From the NCBI GenBank assembly GCA_963771845.1, contig CAVYVC010000036.1, forward strand, positions 186,001 through 250,000: a stretch of DNA of 64,000 bases, read 5' to 3'. The position numbers and the translations under genes were made by a program. Below are positions 15,666 to 24,236 of this stretch, piece after piece (position 1 is the first letter of the stretch; every line of letters begins with the position of its first letter). The notes below the pieces were generated by a model that was not told the DNA's origin, ran no database searches, and saw only the letters and a program-made list of their open reading frames with translations. The stretch is from VAZQ01 sp963771845 (GTDB lineage: Bacteria > Pseudomonadota > Alphaproteobacteria > Rhizobiales > Xanthobacteraceae).

Positions 15666-17258
15666 ATGCAGCGCGTCAGCGCGGCCCGCGGGTGGCGGCG
15701 TGCGTTGATCGCATTCGGCGCGGGGGCGGCGTCGGCGCTCAGCCAGGCGCCGATCAATTTCTGGCCCATCTTGTTCGTGACCCTGCCGCTCCTGGTCTGG
15801 TTGATCGACGGCGCGCCGGCGCAACGCTGGCGCGGCGTTCGGGCCTGCGCCGTCACCGGTTGGTGTTTCGGGTTTGGATATTTTCTCGCGGGCTTCTATT
15901 GGATCGGACACGCATTTCTGGTCGATGTACAGACGTTCGGCTGGCTGCTGCCGATTGCGGTGATGGGCCTTCCCGCTTTCCTCGGCTTGTTTCCCGGTGC
16001 CGGCCTTGCTTGTGCGCGCCTCCTCTGGTCGCCCGGCGCCACGCGCATCCTCGCGCTCGCCGTATCGCTTACCGCGGTGGAATGGTTGCGCGGCCACGTG
16101 CTCACCGGGTTTCCCTGGAATGCGTTTGGCTATGCGCTCGCATCTCCGCTGCCGCTCGCACAGAACGCTTCAACCATCGGGCTCTGGGGCCTGACCTTCA
16201 TCGCGCTTGCGGTATTTGCAAGCCCGGCCACGCTCACCGACGATCGCGCCGATACGCGCTGGCCCTGGCTGCCGCTTCTCGTCGCTGTCATTCTTCTTGT
16301 TGCGCTCGCGCTGTTCGGATGGTGGCGCTTGTCGCAGATTCCGGCAAGCTTCGTTGACGGCGTAATGCTGCGCATCATGCAGCCCAATCTGCAGCAGGAC
16401 GACAAGTTCAACTATTCGGCCAAAGACGCCGTCATGACCAGGTACATCAATCTCTCCCGCCGCGGCGGCAATCAGCCGCTTGACGCCGTCACGCATTTGA
16501 TCTGGCCAGAATCGGCGTTTCCCTTCTATCTCACCACGGAGCCCGATGCGATCGCTCGGCTTGCAGCGCTGCTGCCGGAGAAAACTATCCTGATCACAGG
16601 CGCGGATCGCGTGGGCGAACCGCCGGCGGGAGCTGCCAATACCGACGCGCATACATCCATCTACGTGTTCGATCATGCCGGCACGGTGCGCGCGCTCTAT
16701 GACAAGGTTCATCTCGTCCCGTTCGGCGAGTTTCTGCCGCTCGAGAATCTTCTCCACCGCATGGGGCTGATGGCGCTCACCAAGGTGACGGCGGGCCTGC
16801 GGCCGGGCGAGCGGCGGCAAGTGATGCCGGTTCCAGGCGCCCCGTCCGCGCTGCCGTTGCTTTGTTACGAAGTGATTTTCGCTGACGAGATGGGGACGGG
16901 CAATGAGAGAGCGGGCTGGCTCCTTAACCTGACCAACGACGGCTGGTTCGGAATAAGCAGCGGTCCCTACCAGCACTTTGCGCAGGCGCGCCTGCGCGCC
17001 ATCGAGCAGGGGCTGCCGCTGGTGCGGGCAGCCAATACCGGAATCTCGGCCGTGGTCGATCCCGCCGGGCGCGTGATTGCCTCGTTGCCACTCGGCGTCG
17101 AAGGCATACTCGATGCCCCGCTGCCGCGTTCCATCGCGCCGACCATCTACGCACGTTACGGCGATGCGCCGGCCGCAATACTGTTCGCGCTTGCGCTTGC
17201 CTTTGTCTTGTATCGGCGAATGCGCGTGTGCGGCTTTCCCGCGCGCAGCACGGTATAA
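15666..17258 (+). CDS. lnt: Apolipoprotein N-acyltransferase
   Basis: Lnt adds the third acyl chain to the N-terminal cysteine of lipoproteins at the periplasmic face of the inner membrane. The N-terminal half is a bundle of hydrophobic helices; the C-terminal nitrilase-like domain shows the catalytic triad: Glu in WPESAFPF, Lys in YDKVHLVPFGEFLP and Cys in LLCYEVIF. A final membrane helix follows. The ATG at 15666 has GGGG six bases upstream and fits the usual start; an in-frame GTG at 15582 would add 28 residues. Its substrates would include the small lipoprotein at 13394, which itself needs Lgt (31769). Confidence 0.93.
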   Translation: MQRVSAARGWRRALIAFGAGAASALSQAPINFWPILFVTLPLLVWLIDGAPAQRWRGVRACAVTGWCFGFGYFLAGFYWIGHAFLVDVQTFGWLLPIAVMGLPAFLGLFPGAGLACARLLWSPGATRILALAVSLTAVEWLRGHVLTGFPWNAFGYALASPLPLAQNASTIGLWGLTFIALAVFASPATLTDDRADTRWPWLPLLVAVILLVALALFGWWRLSQIPASFVDGVMLRIMQPNLQQDDKFNYSAKDAVMTRYINLSRRGGNQPLDAVTHLIWPESAFPFYLTTEPDAIARLAALLPEKTILITGADRVGEPPAGAANTDAHTSIYVFDHAGTVRALYDKVHLVPFGEFLPLENLLHRMGLMALTKVTAGLRPGERRQVMPVPGAPSALPLLCYEVIFADEMGTGNERAGWLLNLTNDGWFGISSGPYQHFAQARLRAIEQGLPLVRAANTGISAVVDPAGRVIASLPLGVEGILDAPLPRSIAPTIYARYGDAPAAILFALALAFVLYRRMRVCGFPARSTV

Positions 17259-17609
17259 GCCGAAGCTCGGATGCACCGCGTTCGGGAATCAATGCGGTTT
17301 GGTTAAAAATTTACTTGCAAGTTGCGAACTTGTCGCATCCGCTGCTTCGCCGCGAGTGCGCCAGATTCTTTCCACACCAACGCGTTTTTTGCCGTTGCCA
17401 CGCCGGTTTCTTGCCTCAAATGCGCCTTGCGCGCGAGAAAAGTTGCGCGCGGGGCTGAGGACGTTTTCACGAGCGCGCAGTGTTGAGCAACGCGAAACTC
17501 CGCGACTGTGACACGCACGCAACAAACTCAAGCCCTCCTTGGGAGTAAAACAATGGGCAACGGCCGCCGGGGAAAGAGTACGAGTGTGCGCGGCCAAATG
17601 GAGGATCGG
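17259..17609. other. Upstream region of the tandem outer-membrane protein genes
   Basis: No gene is recognised. A perfect dyad CAAGTTGCGAACTTG at 17318-17332 lies in a relatively AT-rich stretch (GGTTAAAAATTTACTTG) and could be an operator or promoter element for the following gene. The long 5' region (over 250 bases after the dyad) would make a long leader if transcription starts there. Confidence 0.4.
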
Positions 17610-18347
17610 ATGAAGAAGTCATTGCTCGCTGGCCTTGCCGCGACCGCGCTCATCGGCGGTTCCGCAACCGCCGCTGACCTTGCGAGGCCTGTGCCCGTCT
17701 ATCAGCCGCCGCCCCCGGTGGTGGCTTATTTCAGTTGGACCGGATGTTACGTCGGTGGCAACGGCGGCGGCATCTGGGCCAACAACACCTTCAACGATAG
17801 CATCCTCGGCAACTTCGATAATGGCGATACCTTCAGCGGCGGCCTGGGTGGTCTTCAGGTCGGCTGCAATTATCAGACCGGTGGCTGGGTATTTGGTATC
17901 CAAGGTGACTGGGATTGGACCAGCATCGACAATAGCATCGCTAATCCGTTACCTGCCGCCCTCCCATTCGGACTGCAGGATCACGTGCAGATCAAGTCGA
18001 TTGCGTCGGTCACCGGCCGGGTCGGCTATTCCTGGGATCGCTTTCTCGGCTACGTAAAAGCCGGCGGCGCTTGGGAGCAGGCAAACTACGGCTTTGTGAC
18101 GTTCGCAGGCCCCATCGCCACGGCGAGCGTGACCCAGTCCGGCTGGACCGTCGGTGTTGGCGGCGAGTACGCCTTCTTGAACTGGCTCACCGGCTTCGTC
18201 GAGTACGACTTTTACCGCTTCAACAACGGCAGTTCGGGAGCATTGCTCTGCACGGCCGTGGCCTGCGGCATTGCAACGACGAACGTTGGCCTCAACACCG
18301 ATGTCAACGTGCTCAAGGTTGGTGTGAACTTCAAGTTCGGAGGCTGA
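17610..18347 (+). CDS. Outer-membrane beta-barrel protein (Omp25/31-like), first of a tandem pair
   Basis: A 245-residue porin-like protein. GGAGG lies just before ATG 17610. After a signal peptide (LLAGLAATALIGGSATA) comes ADLARPVPVYQPPPPV, the N-terminal motif of the Omp25/Omp31 family of Rhizobiales, then repeated amphipathic strands such as SWTGCYVGGNGGGIW, and a C-terminal NFKFGG with the terminal aromatic pattern of outer-membrane barrels. These abundant proteins stabilise the outer membrane. Its neighbour at 18443 is a close tandem copy. A rho-independent terminator follows. Confidence 0.92.
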   Translation: MKKSLLAGLAATALIGGSATAADLARPVPVYQPPPPVVAYFSWTGCYVGGNGGGIWANNTFNDSILGNFDNGDTFSGGLGGLQVGCNYQTGGWVFGIQGDWDWTSIDNSIANPLPAALPFGLQDHVQIKSIASVTGRVGYSWDRFLGYVKAGGAWEQANYGFVTFAGPIATASVTQSGWTVGVGGEYAFLNWLTGFVEYDFYRFNNGSSGALLCTAVACGIATTNVGLNTDVNVLKVGVNFKFGG

Positions 18348-18369
18348 GACCCGCGAGCTAGACAACACG

Positions 18370-18398
18370 AGCCCCGGCACGTCCGGGGCTTTTCTTTT
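18370..18398 (+). terminator. Rho-independent terminator
   Basis: AGCCCCGG and CCGGGGCT form an eight-base stem around CACGT, followed by TTTTCTTTT. It starts 22 bases after the first Omp gene, so the two tandem genes are probably separate transcripts or differ in expression level. Confidence 0.88.
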
Positions 18399-18442
18399 AG
18401 AGGAGGAAGCAGCCGTAGAAGTTGCGTGAGTGGGGGTGTCGG

Positions 18443-19252
18443 ATGAAGAAAAAGTCATTATTCGTTGGCTTCACCGTGACGGCGATGCTTGGGGGATCGG
18501 CCGGTGCGGCCGATCTTGCGAGGCCGGTGCCGGTCTATCGGCCGCCGCCTCCGGTGGTGGCCTATTTCACCTGGACCGGATGCCATATCGGCGGCAACGG
18601 CGGCGGCGTCTGGGTCAACAAGGAATGGTCCAACAGCGCTGCTTTCCCCGGGGCTACGGTGAGCGGGATCCCGATCCCAATTCCCGCCGCTCCTGCCGGA
18701 GCGGGTTTCGGAACGCACACCGCAAGCGGTGGGATCGGCGGCCTGCAAGGCGGCTGCGACTATCAGATCGGCACCTGGGTGTTCGGTCTCCAGGGCGACT
18801 ACGAGTGGACCAACGCCACCGGCAACAATGTCAACAGCGTGCTGACCGGGCTAACCGATCAGTCGAGCATTCAATCGCTCGCTTCGGTGACCGCGCGTGC
18901 CGGCTACGCTTGGGATCGCTTCCTGCTCTACGCCAAGGCGGGCGGCGCGTGGGAGCGCGACAACTACAGCATCGTGGTGACCGCAACCGGAGCGCCCTTT
19001 GGCACGACCAGCGAGCAACGCGCAGGATGGACGGTGGGGGTGGGCGGCGAGTATGCCTTCCTGGACTGGCTCACCGGCTTCGTCGAATATGACTTCTACG
19101 GCTTCGGCACGACGACCAACAACTTTAGCTGCTCGCTCGCGGGCTGTGTGAGCGTGTTTCTTCCAATCGACGTCAAGGAACACAAGAACGTGTTCAAGGT
19201 CGGGCTAAACTTCAAGTTCGGCCCCACCGCTCCGGAAGTCGCGAGATATTGA
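18443..19252 (+). CDS. Outer-membrane beta-barrel protein (Omp25/31-like), second of a tandem pair
   Basis: A 269-residue paralogue of the preceding gene. The signal peptide leads into ADLARPVPVYRPPPPV and FTWTGCHIGGNGGGVW, nearly the same as the first copy, and the C-terminal half shares GWTVGVGGEYAFL-WLTGFVEYDFY. It differs by an inserted surface-loop-like segment rich in Pro, Ile and Ala (about residues 65-85). The C-terminus NFKFGPTAPEVARY extends past the usual terminal aromatic residue. The ATG at 18443 is chosen by comparison with its twin. Tandem duplication followed by loop divergence is likely. Confidence 0.92.
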   Translation: MKKKSLFVGFTVTAMLGGSAGAADLARPVPVYRPPPPVVAYFTWTGCHIGGNGGGVWVNKEWSNSAAFPGATVSGIPIPIPAAPAGAGFGTHTASGGIGGLQGGCDYQIGTWVFGLQGDYEWTNATGNNVNSVLTGLTDQSSIQSLASVTARAGYAWDRFLLYAKAGGAWERDNYSIVVTATGAPFGTTSEQRAGWTVGVGGEYAFLDWLTGFVEYDFYGFGTTTNNFSCSLAGCVSVFLPIDVKEHKNVFKVGLNFKFGPTAPEVARY

Positions 19253-19267
19253 TCATCCGGCCACTGC

Positions 19268-19295
19268 GCGCTCTCCCCGCCGGCGGGGAGAGCGC
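19268..19295. repeat. Perfect 28-bp palindrome
   Basis: GCGCTCTCCCCGCC is followed directly by its reverse complement with no loop. It begins 16 bases after the second Omp stop codon. It could act as an RNA hairpin at the transcript end or as a DNA target; no U-run follows. Confidence 0.6.
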
Positions 19296-19416
19296 ATGCA
19301 CGGCATTGCAACAAAAAGAAGGGGTGCGGTGCCCACCGTATGTTTGGGGCCACCCCCGCACTTGCGCCGCCGCTGAAAAAATTGACAATCGGCCCGCAAC
19401 ATCCCGGAGACGCACC

Positions 19417-20115
19417 ATGCATGAGCTCTCGCTTCCCGCCGACCTCGTCGCCCGCGTGACCGAGCGCGCCGGCCGCGCGCATCCCTTCGACGTGATCGAG
19501 CCGGCAAAGTGTGCGTTTGTGGTCGTCGACATGCAGAACTATTTCATGCAGCCGGGCTTCCAGGGCGAAGTGCCGAAGGCACGCGCAATCGTGCCGGCGG
19601 TGAACCGCCTCGCCGCCGCGCTGCGCGAGCTGGGCGGGCATGTTGTGTGGGTCAAGAACGCCACCAACGACACGCGCGAGAGCTGGAGCATTTTTCACGA
19701 TTGGCTGCAGACGCCGCATCGCCGCGATCTGCGTTATGCCAGCATGGATCTCGCGCACGAGGGGCACGCGCTGTGGGCGGAGCTCGAAGTGCGCCCGCAG
19801 GACGTCCAGATTGTGAAAAAACGCTTCAGCGCGTTCCTGCCGGGATCGTCGGACATCGAATCCTATTTGCGCGGCCGCGGTATCGACACCGTCCTCATCG
19901 GCGGCACCGCCACCAACGTGTGCTGCGAGAGCTCGGCGCGGGATGCCATGATGCTCAATTTCAAGGTCATCATGGTGCACGACGTGCTCGCCACCTATAC
20001 CGACGAGGAGCACAATGCGAGCCTGCGCACGTTCTATTCCATCTTCGGCGACGTGCAGACCATTGATGAGGTGATCGCCTCTCTCAAGCGCGGATTGGAG
20101 AAGGCGGCGGCGTAG
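19417..20115 (+). CDS. Isochorismatase-like cysteine hydrolase
   Basis: A 232-residue cytoplasmic hydrolase of the isochorismatase superfamily. GGAGA lies seven bases before ATG 19417. The catalytic triad is visible: Asp38 in VVVDMQNYF, Lys135 in KKRFSAF and Cys169 in TNVCCESSARDA, with the family cis-peptide region GGTATNV. Members cleave amide or vinyl-ether bonds (isochorismate, nicotinamide, ureidoacrylate, carbamates). The substrate is not evident. A Bug receptor is convergent with it across a palindromic repeat, which may hint at an imported organic ligand (inference). Confidence 0.9.
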   Translation: MHELSLPADLVARVTERAGRAHPFDVIEPAKCAFVVVDMQNYFMQPGFQGEVPKARAIVPAVNRLAAALRELGGHVVWVKNATNDTRESWSIFHDWLQTPHRRDLRYASMDLAHEGHALWAELEVRPQDVQIVKKRFSAFLPGSSDIESYLRGRGIDTVLIGGTATNVCCESSARDAMMLNFKVIMVHDVLATYTDEEHNASLRTFYSIFGDVQTIDEVIASLKRGLEKAAA

Positions 20116-20118
20116 CTT

Positions 20119-20255
20119 GTAGCCCGGGTGAGCGTAGCGACACCCGGGGCCTATGCCGCGCGGCAAGATCGTTCCCGGATTGTATGTTAGTCGCGCCTTT
20201 TGGAGCCTGTCATCGGGCGAAGCTTCGCGCCGACCCGTTGGCTCATCCGGGCTAC
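20119..20255. repeat. Intergenic palindromic repeat, copy C
   Basis: The element begins GTAGCCCGGGTGAGCG and ends CATCCGGGCTAC, an inverted pair. The second half matches copy A (5973-6078) closely through GGAGCCTGTCATCGGG and CTTCGCGCCGACCCG. It lies between convergent genes, just past the stop of the cysteine hydrolase and before the stop of the Bug receptor. Confidence 0.75.
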
Positions 20256-20262
20256 GTTGGCG

Positions 20263-21258
20263 TCACCCCAGCTTGATATTCGCCTCGCGCACCACGCGGC
20301 CCCACTTTTCCATCTCCTCATGGACGAAGGTGCCGAATTCTTCCGGCGTGTTCTCGCGGAACTCGACGTTGAGCGCCTCGAACCGCTCGATCACGCCGGG
20401 ATGGCGCAGCGTCGCATTCAGGCCCGCATTGAGCTTGTGCGCGATCGCAGCGGGGGTGCCGGCCGGCACGAATACGCCGTTCCATTCATAGGCCTCGAAG
20501 CCCGGCAGCGTGTCGGCGACCGGGGGGACGTCGGGCAATGTGCGCAGCCGCCCGCGCCCGCTATGCGCGATCGCGCGCAGCGCGCCGCTCTGCACGTGAC
20601 CGATGGATGCCGCGCCATTGGAGAAGAAGAACTTCACCTGTCCGGCGATCACATCGTTGAGCGCGGGGCCGCCGCCGCGATAGGGAATGTGATTGAGCTT
20701 GACCCCGGTGCGCAGCCGAAACATTTCGAGGCAGAGGTGCTGCACGGTGCCGTTGCCGGATGATGCCCAATCGAGGCCGCCGGGCGCGGCTTTCGCAATC
20801 TCGATCACGTCATTGACGGTGTGCGCCTGCACGGAAGGATTCACGACCAGCAGGTTGGCCACCAGGGAAGCCAGAAAGACCGGCTGGAAATCTTTGTTCG
20901 TGTCATAGGGCAGGCGCGGATAGAGCGACGGATTCACCGAGAACGCGGTTGCGTCATAAAGAATCGTATAGCCGTCGCGCTCCGCCTTGGCCGCAACCGC
21001 GGCCCCGATGGTGCCCCCAGCGCCACCCCGATTGTCGATCACGAATTGCTGGCCGAATGCCTCGCTCAATCGCGTGAACAGGATGCGGCTCACGGTGTCG
21101 GCGCCGCCGCCCGGCGGATAGGGCACGATCACTTTCACCGGCTTGCTGGGATAATCCTGCGCGGAGCCGCTCGTCGTTATGAAGAGCAGCGGCTGTGCCG
21201 CCGCGCTCGCACAGAACGTCAACGCCGTGCGACGGGTCGGCATATGTGATGGACGCAC
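20263..21258 (-). CDS. Tripartite tricarboxylate transporter receptor (Bug/TctC family)
   Basis: A second Bug receptor, about 331 residues. The signal region starts PTRRTALTF and ends near SGSAQ; then DYPSKPVKVIVPYPPGGGAD marks the family, and VQSGALRAIAHSG and VPPVADTLPGFEAYEW match the C-terminal lobe. GTG 21258 is preferred since GGAG is six bases upstream; in-frame ATGs at 21270 and 21243 and a TTG at 21279 are alternatives. The twin arginines followed by T and A are Tat-like but lack the full consensus. No TctAB genes are nearby. It is convergent with the cysteine hydrolase. Confidence 0.9.
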   Translation of the reverse strand: MRPSHMPTRRTALTFCASAAAQPLLFITTSGSAQDYPSKPVKVIVPYPPGGGADTVSRILFTRLSEAFGQQFVIDNRGGAGGTIGAAVAAKAERDGYTILYDATAFSVNPSLYPRLPYDTNKDFQPVFLASLVANLLVVNPSVQAHTVNDVIEIAKAAPGGLDWASSGNGTVQHLCLEMFRLRTGVKLNHIPYRGGGPALNDVIAGQVKFFFSNGAASIGHVQSGALRAIAHSGRGRLRTLPDVPPVADTLPGFEAYEWNGVFVPAGTPAAIAHKLNAGLNATLRHPGVIERFEALNVEFRENTPEEFGTFVHEEMEKWGRVVREANIKLG

Positions 21259-21361
21259 GACTTTCTCCATTTCCTGCAACGATCATTCTCCTGGGGGAGG
21301 GAAGGGTACCGCGATGGCTCCGGCCCTTTTCCCATCATAGAGCAGGCTCCATATTCCGGCG

Positions 21362-24163
21362 ATGGCAAAGTCTCCCGAGAAGCCGCCGCAGCGGCCCGCG
21401 CGCGATCCCGCGAAGCATTCGAAAAAGGACCCGGCGAAACCGACACGCGCCAAGGCGGCGCGGCCGGAGTTGCCGCCCACCGCACCCGCGCTTGCGCGCC
21501 TGCTCAACCCCGGGATCGAGCAGGGAACCGCGGGGCCCGGCTCGCAGACCGGGCTGCAGCCGCCCCCGGACAATTCGTTCGACCGCCGTGCCGATTTCGC
21601 CGCCGCACATCGCGCCCGCAAATCCACCGCTGCCGGATTCAACGAGACGCCACAGTCCGGCTATGCCGCCAAAGGCGTGCAGCCATTGGGATTGAATCCG
21701 GAGCTGGCTCAGGCGCTCGGGTTCGACGCAGAGGAGACTGTTCAACCAGCCGCAGGCGAGATGCCGGGCTTGCGCGGCGTCGCCGGAGCCTCCGCAACGA
21801 TCACGGCGCTGGAGCAGCTGCTGCGCGAGGGACGGCCCGAATTCGGCGAACGCCCTTGGACCCCGCACCGTCCGCCGCGGCCGGAAAAATCGGAGGGCGG
21901 CCAGGCTCTGGTGATCAAGTCGGATTTCCAGCCGCAGGGCGATCAGCCGCAGGCCATCGCCGATCTCGTGGAAGGGGTGCGGCGTCAGGATCGAACGCAG
22001 GTTCTTCTGGGTGTCACCGGTTCCGGCAAGACCTTCACCATGGCCAAGGTAATCGAGGAGACCCAGCGCCCCGCCCTCGTCCTCGCGCCCAACAAGACGC
22101 TCGCTGCCCAGCTCTACGGCGAGTTCAGGAGCTTCTTTCCGGACAACGCGGTCGAATATTTCGTCAGCTACTACGATTACTATCAGCCCGAAGCCTATGT
22201 CCCGCGCACGGACACCTACATCGAGAAGGAATCCTCGATCAACGAGCAGATCGATCGCATGCGCCACAGCGCGACCCGCTCGCTGCTCGAACGCGATGAC
22301 GTGATCATCGTCGCGTCGGTGTCCTGCATCTACGGCATCGGGTCGGTGGAAACCTATTCGGCAATGACGTTCGCCCTCAAGCAGGGCGAACGCATCGACC
22401 AGCGGGCGCTGATCGCCGATCTGGTGGCGTTGCAGTACAAGCGCAGCGCCGGCGATTTCTATCGTGGCACCTTTCGCGTGCGCGGCGATGTGATCGAGAT
22501 TTTCCCCGCCCACTATGAAGACCGCGCCTGGCGCGTGTCGCTGTTCGGGGACGAGATCGAAGCCATCCACGAATTCGATCCGCTGACCGGCGAAAAGACC
22601 GACGAGCTCGAATTCGTCAAGATCTATGCCAACTCACACTATGTGACGCCGCGCCCCACGCTCCTGCAGGCGATCGCCGGCATCAAGCAGGAACTCAAGT
22701 CGCGTCTCTTGCAGCTCAATGCCGCCGGCCGCCTGCTGGAAGCCCAACGGCTGGAGCAGCGCACGCTCTACGATCTCGAAATGATGGAGGCCACGGGTTC
22801 GTGCGCGGGCATCGAGAACTATTCGCGCTATCTCACCGGCCGCAAGGCGGGTGAGCCGCCGCCCACGCTGTTCGAATATGTGCCGGACAATGCGCTGGTG
22901 TTCGTGGACGAAAGTCATGTCAGCATTCCGCAGCTCGGCGGCATGTTCCGCGGCGATTTCCGGCGCAAGGCGACGCTCGCGGAATACGGTTTTCGCCTGC
23001 CCTCGTGCATGGACAATCGGCCACTGCGGTTTGAGGAGTGGGACGCCATGCGCCCGCAGACCGTCGGCGTGTCGGCGACCCCCGGGCCGTGGGAGATCGA
23101 GCAGGCGCACGGCGTGTTTGCGGAGCAGGTCATCCGGCCCACCGGCCTGATCGATCCTCCGGTCGAGGTCCGGCCGGCACGCACGCAGGTCGACGATCTC
23201 GTCGGTGAGGTTCGCCAGGTGGCGGCGGCGGGCTATCGCGCTCTGGTGACCGTGCTCACCAAGCGCATGGCGGAAGACCTCACGGAATATCTGCACGAGC
23301 AGGGTATTCGCGTGCGTTACATGCACAGCGACATCGACACCATCGAGCGCATTGAGATCATCCGCGACCTTCGCCTCGGCGCCTTTGACGTGCTGGTCGG
23401 GATCAATCTCTTGCGCGAGGGTCTCGACATTCCGGAATGCGCCCTGGTTGCCATCCTCGACGCCGACAAGGAAGGTTTTCTGCGCAGCGAGACCTCGCTG
23501 ATCCAGACCATCGGCCGCGCCGCGCGCAACGTCGATGGGCGCGTGATCCTCTATGCCGATACGGTGACCGGCTCGATGGAGCGCGCGATTGCGGAAACCA
23601 ACCGTCGGCGCGAGAAGCAGGAAGCCTACAACACCGCAAACGGGATCACGCCCGCCAGCGTGCGCAAGGGCATCGCTGACATTCTGGAATCCGTCTACGA
23701 GCGCGACCACGTGCTGGTCTCGACCGGTGGCGGGCTTGCCGGCATCGGCGAGGGCGAAGCTGCGGCCACGATCGGACACAATTTTGAGGCGGTGATCGCC
23801 GATCTCGAGGCGCGCATGCGCGCGGCCGCCGGCGACCTCGACTTCGAGGAGGCTGCGCGGCTGCGCGACGAGATCAAACGCTTACACGCCACCGAGCTCG
23901 CGGTCGTGGATGATCCCACCACGCGGGCGGTTGCGATTTCGCGCCCAGGCGGACGCGGCCGAGCCCACAAGCCCAACCTGGATGAAATGGGGATCGCGCT
24001 TTCGCACGAGGTCCGGCCGCTGCGCGGGGAGCGAGAGCGGCCGCGCAAGCCCACCCTCGACGAAATGGGTCCAGGGCCGGAATCGAAGCCCTATCGGGCG
24101 GGCCCGCGTTCGACCACGGGGCGTCCCGGCATGCGCGGCGGCTGGCGCCCGCGTCGGCGATGA
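21362..24163 (+). CDS. uvrB: Excinuclease ABC subunit B with extended N- and C-termini
   Basis: UvrB verifies DNA damage delivered by UvrA and recruits UvrC in nucleotide excision repair. The core starts near residue 184 (VIKSDFQPQGDQPQAI), with Walker A GVTGSGKT at 217-224, the beta-hairpin segment YYDYYQPEAYVP, DESH in place of a DEAD box and a C-terminal UVR domain (DFEEAARLRDEIKRL). The protein has 933 residues against about 670 in E. coli: about 183 residues of Pro/Ala-rich N-terminal extension and a basic C-terminal tail in which KPNLDEMG and KPTLDEMG repeat. Extended UvrB is known in Rhizobiales. uvrC is in this window at 44712; uvrA is not. Confidence 0.95.
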   Translation: MAKSPEKPPQRPARDPAKHSKKDPAKPTRAKAARPELPPTAPALARLLNPGIEQGTAGPGSQTGLQPPPDNSFDRRADFAAAHRARKSTAAGFNETPQSGYAAKGVQPLGLNPELAQALGFDAEETVQPAAGEMPGLRGVAGASATITALEQLLREGRPEFGERPWTPHRPPRPEKSEGGQALVIKSDFQPQGDQPQAIADLVEGVRRQDRTQVLLGVTGSGKTFTMAKVIEETQRPALVLAPNKTLAAQLYGEFRSFFPDNAVEYFVSYYDYYQPEAYVPRTDTYIEKESSINEQIDRMRHSATRSLLERDDVIIVASVSCIYGIGSVETYSAMTFALKQGERIDQRALIADLVALQYKRSAGDFYRGTFRVRGDVIEIFPAHYEDRAWRVSLFGDEIEAIHEFDPLTGEKTDELEFVKIYANSHYVTPRPTLLQAIAGIKQELKSRLLQLNAAGRLLEAQRLEQRTLYDLEMMEATGSCAGIENYSRYLTGRKAGEPPPTLFEYVPDNALVFVDESHVSIPQLGGMFRGDFRRKATLAEYGFRLPSCMDNRPLRFEEWDAMRPQTVGVSATPGPWEIEQAHGVFAEQVIRPTGLIDPPVEVRPARTQVDDLVGEVRQVAAAGYRALVTVLTKRMAEDLTEYLHEQGIRVRYMHSDIDTIERIEIIRDLRLGAFDVLVGINLLREGLDIPECALVAILDADKEGFLRSETSLIQTIGRAARNVDGRVILYADTVTGSMERAIAETNRRREKQEAYNTANGITPASVRKGIADILESVYERDHVLVSTGGGLAGIGEGEAAATIGHNFEAVIADLEARMRAAAGDLDFEEAARLRDEIKRLHATELAVVDDPTTRAVAISRPGGRGRAHKPNLDEMGIALSHEVRPLRGERERPRKPTLDEMGPGPESKPYRAGPRSTTGRPGMRGGWRPRRR

Positions 24164-24211
24164 AACCCAACCGTGGTAGTCGGCGGTGAAACCCAACCGC
24201 GGTAGGTTGGG
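24161..24211. repeat. Short direct repeat with hairpin after uvrB
   Basis: TGAAACCCAACCGTGGTAG and TGAAACCCAACCGCGGTAG occur 26 bases apart, the first overlapping the uvrB stop codon. The second copy continues into GGTTGGG, forming a CCCAACC/GGTTGGG hairpin at 24192-24211 that may act at the transcript end. Confidence 0.6.
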
Positions 24212-24236
24212 GTCGAGCTCTTCGCGAGGCCGCAAC

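Noticed and set aside
22634..23779. 381-codon frame antisense to uvrB
   Set aside because: It lies wholly inside uvrB on the other strand, is Arg/His/Gly-rich with no family motif, and is the expected by-product of high-GC codon bias.
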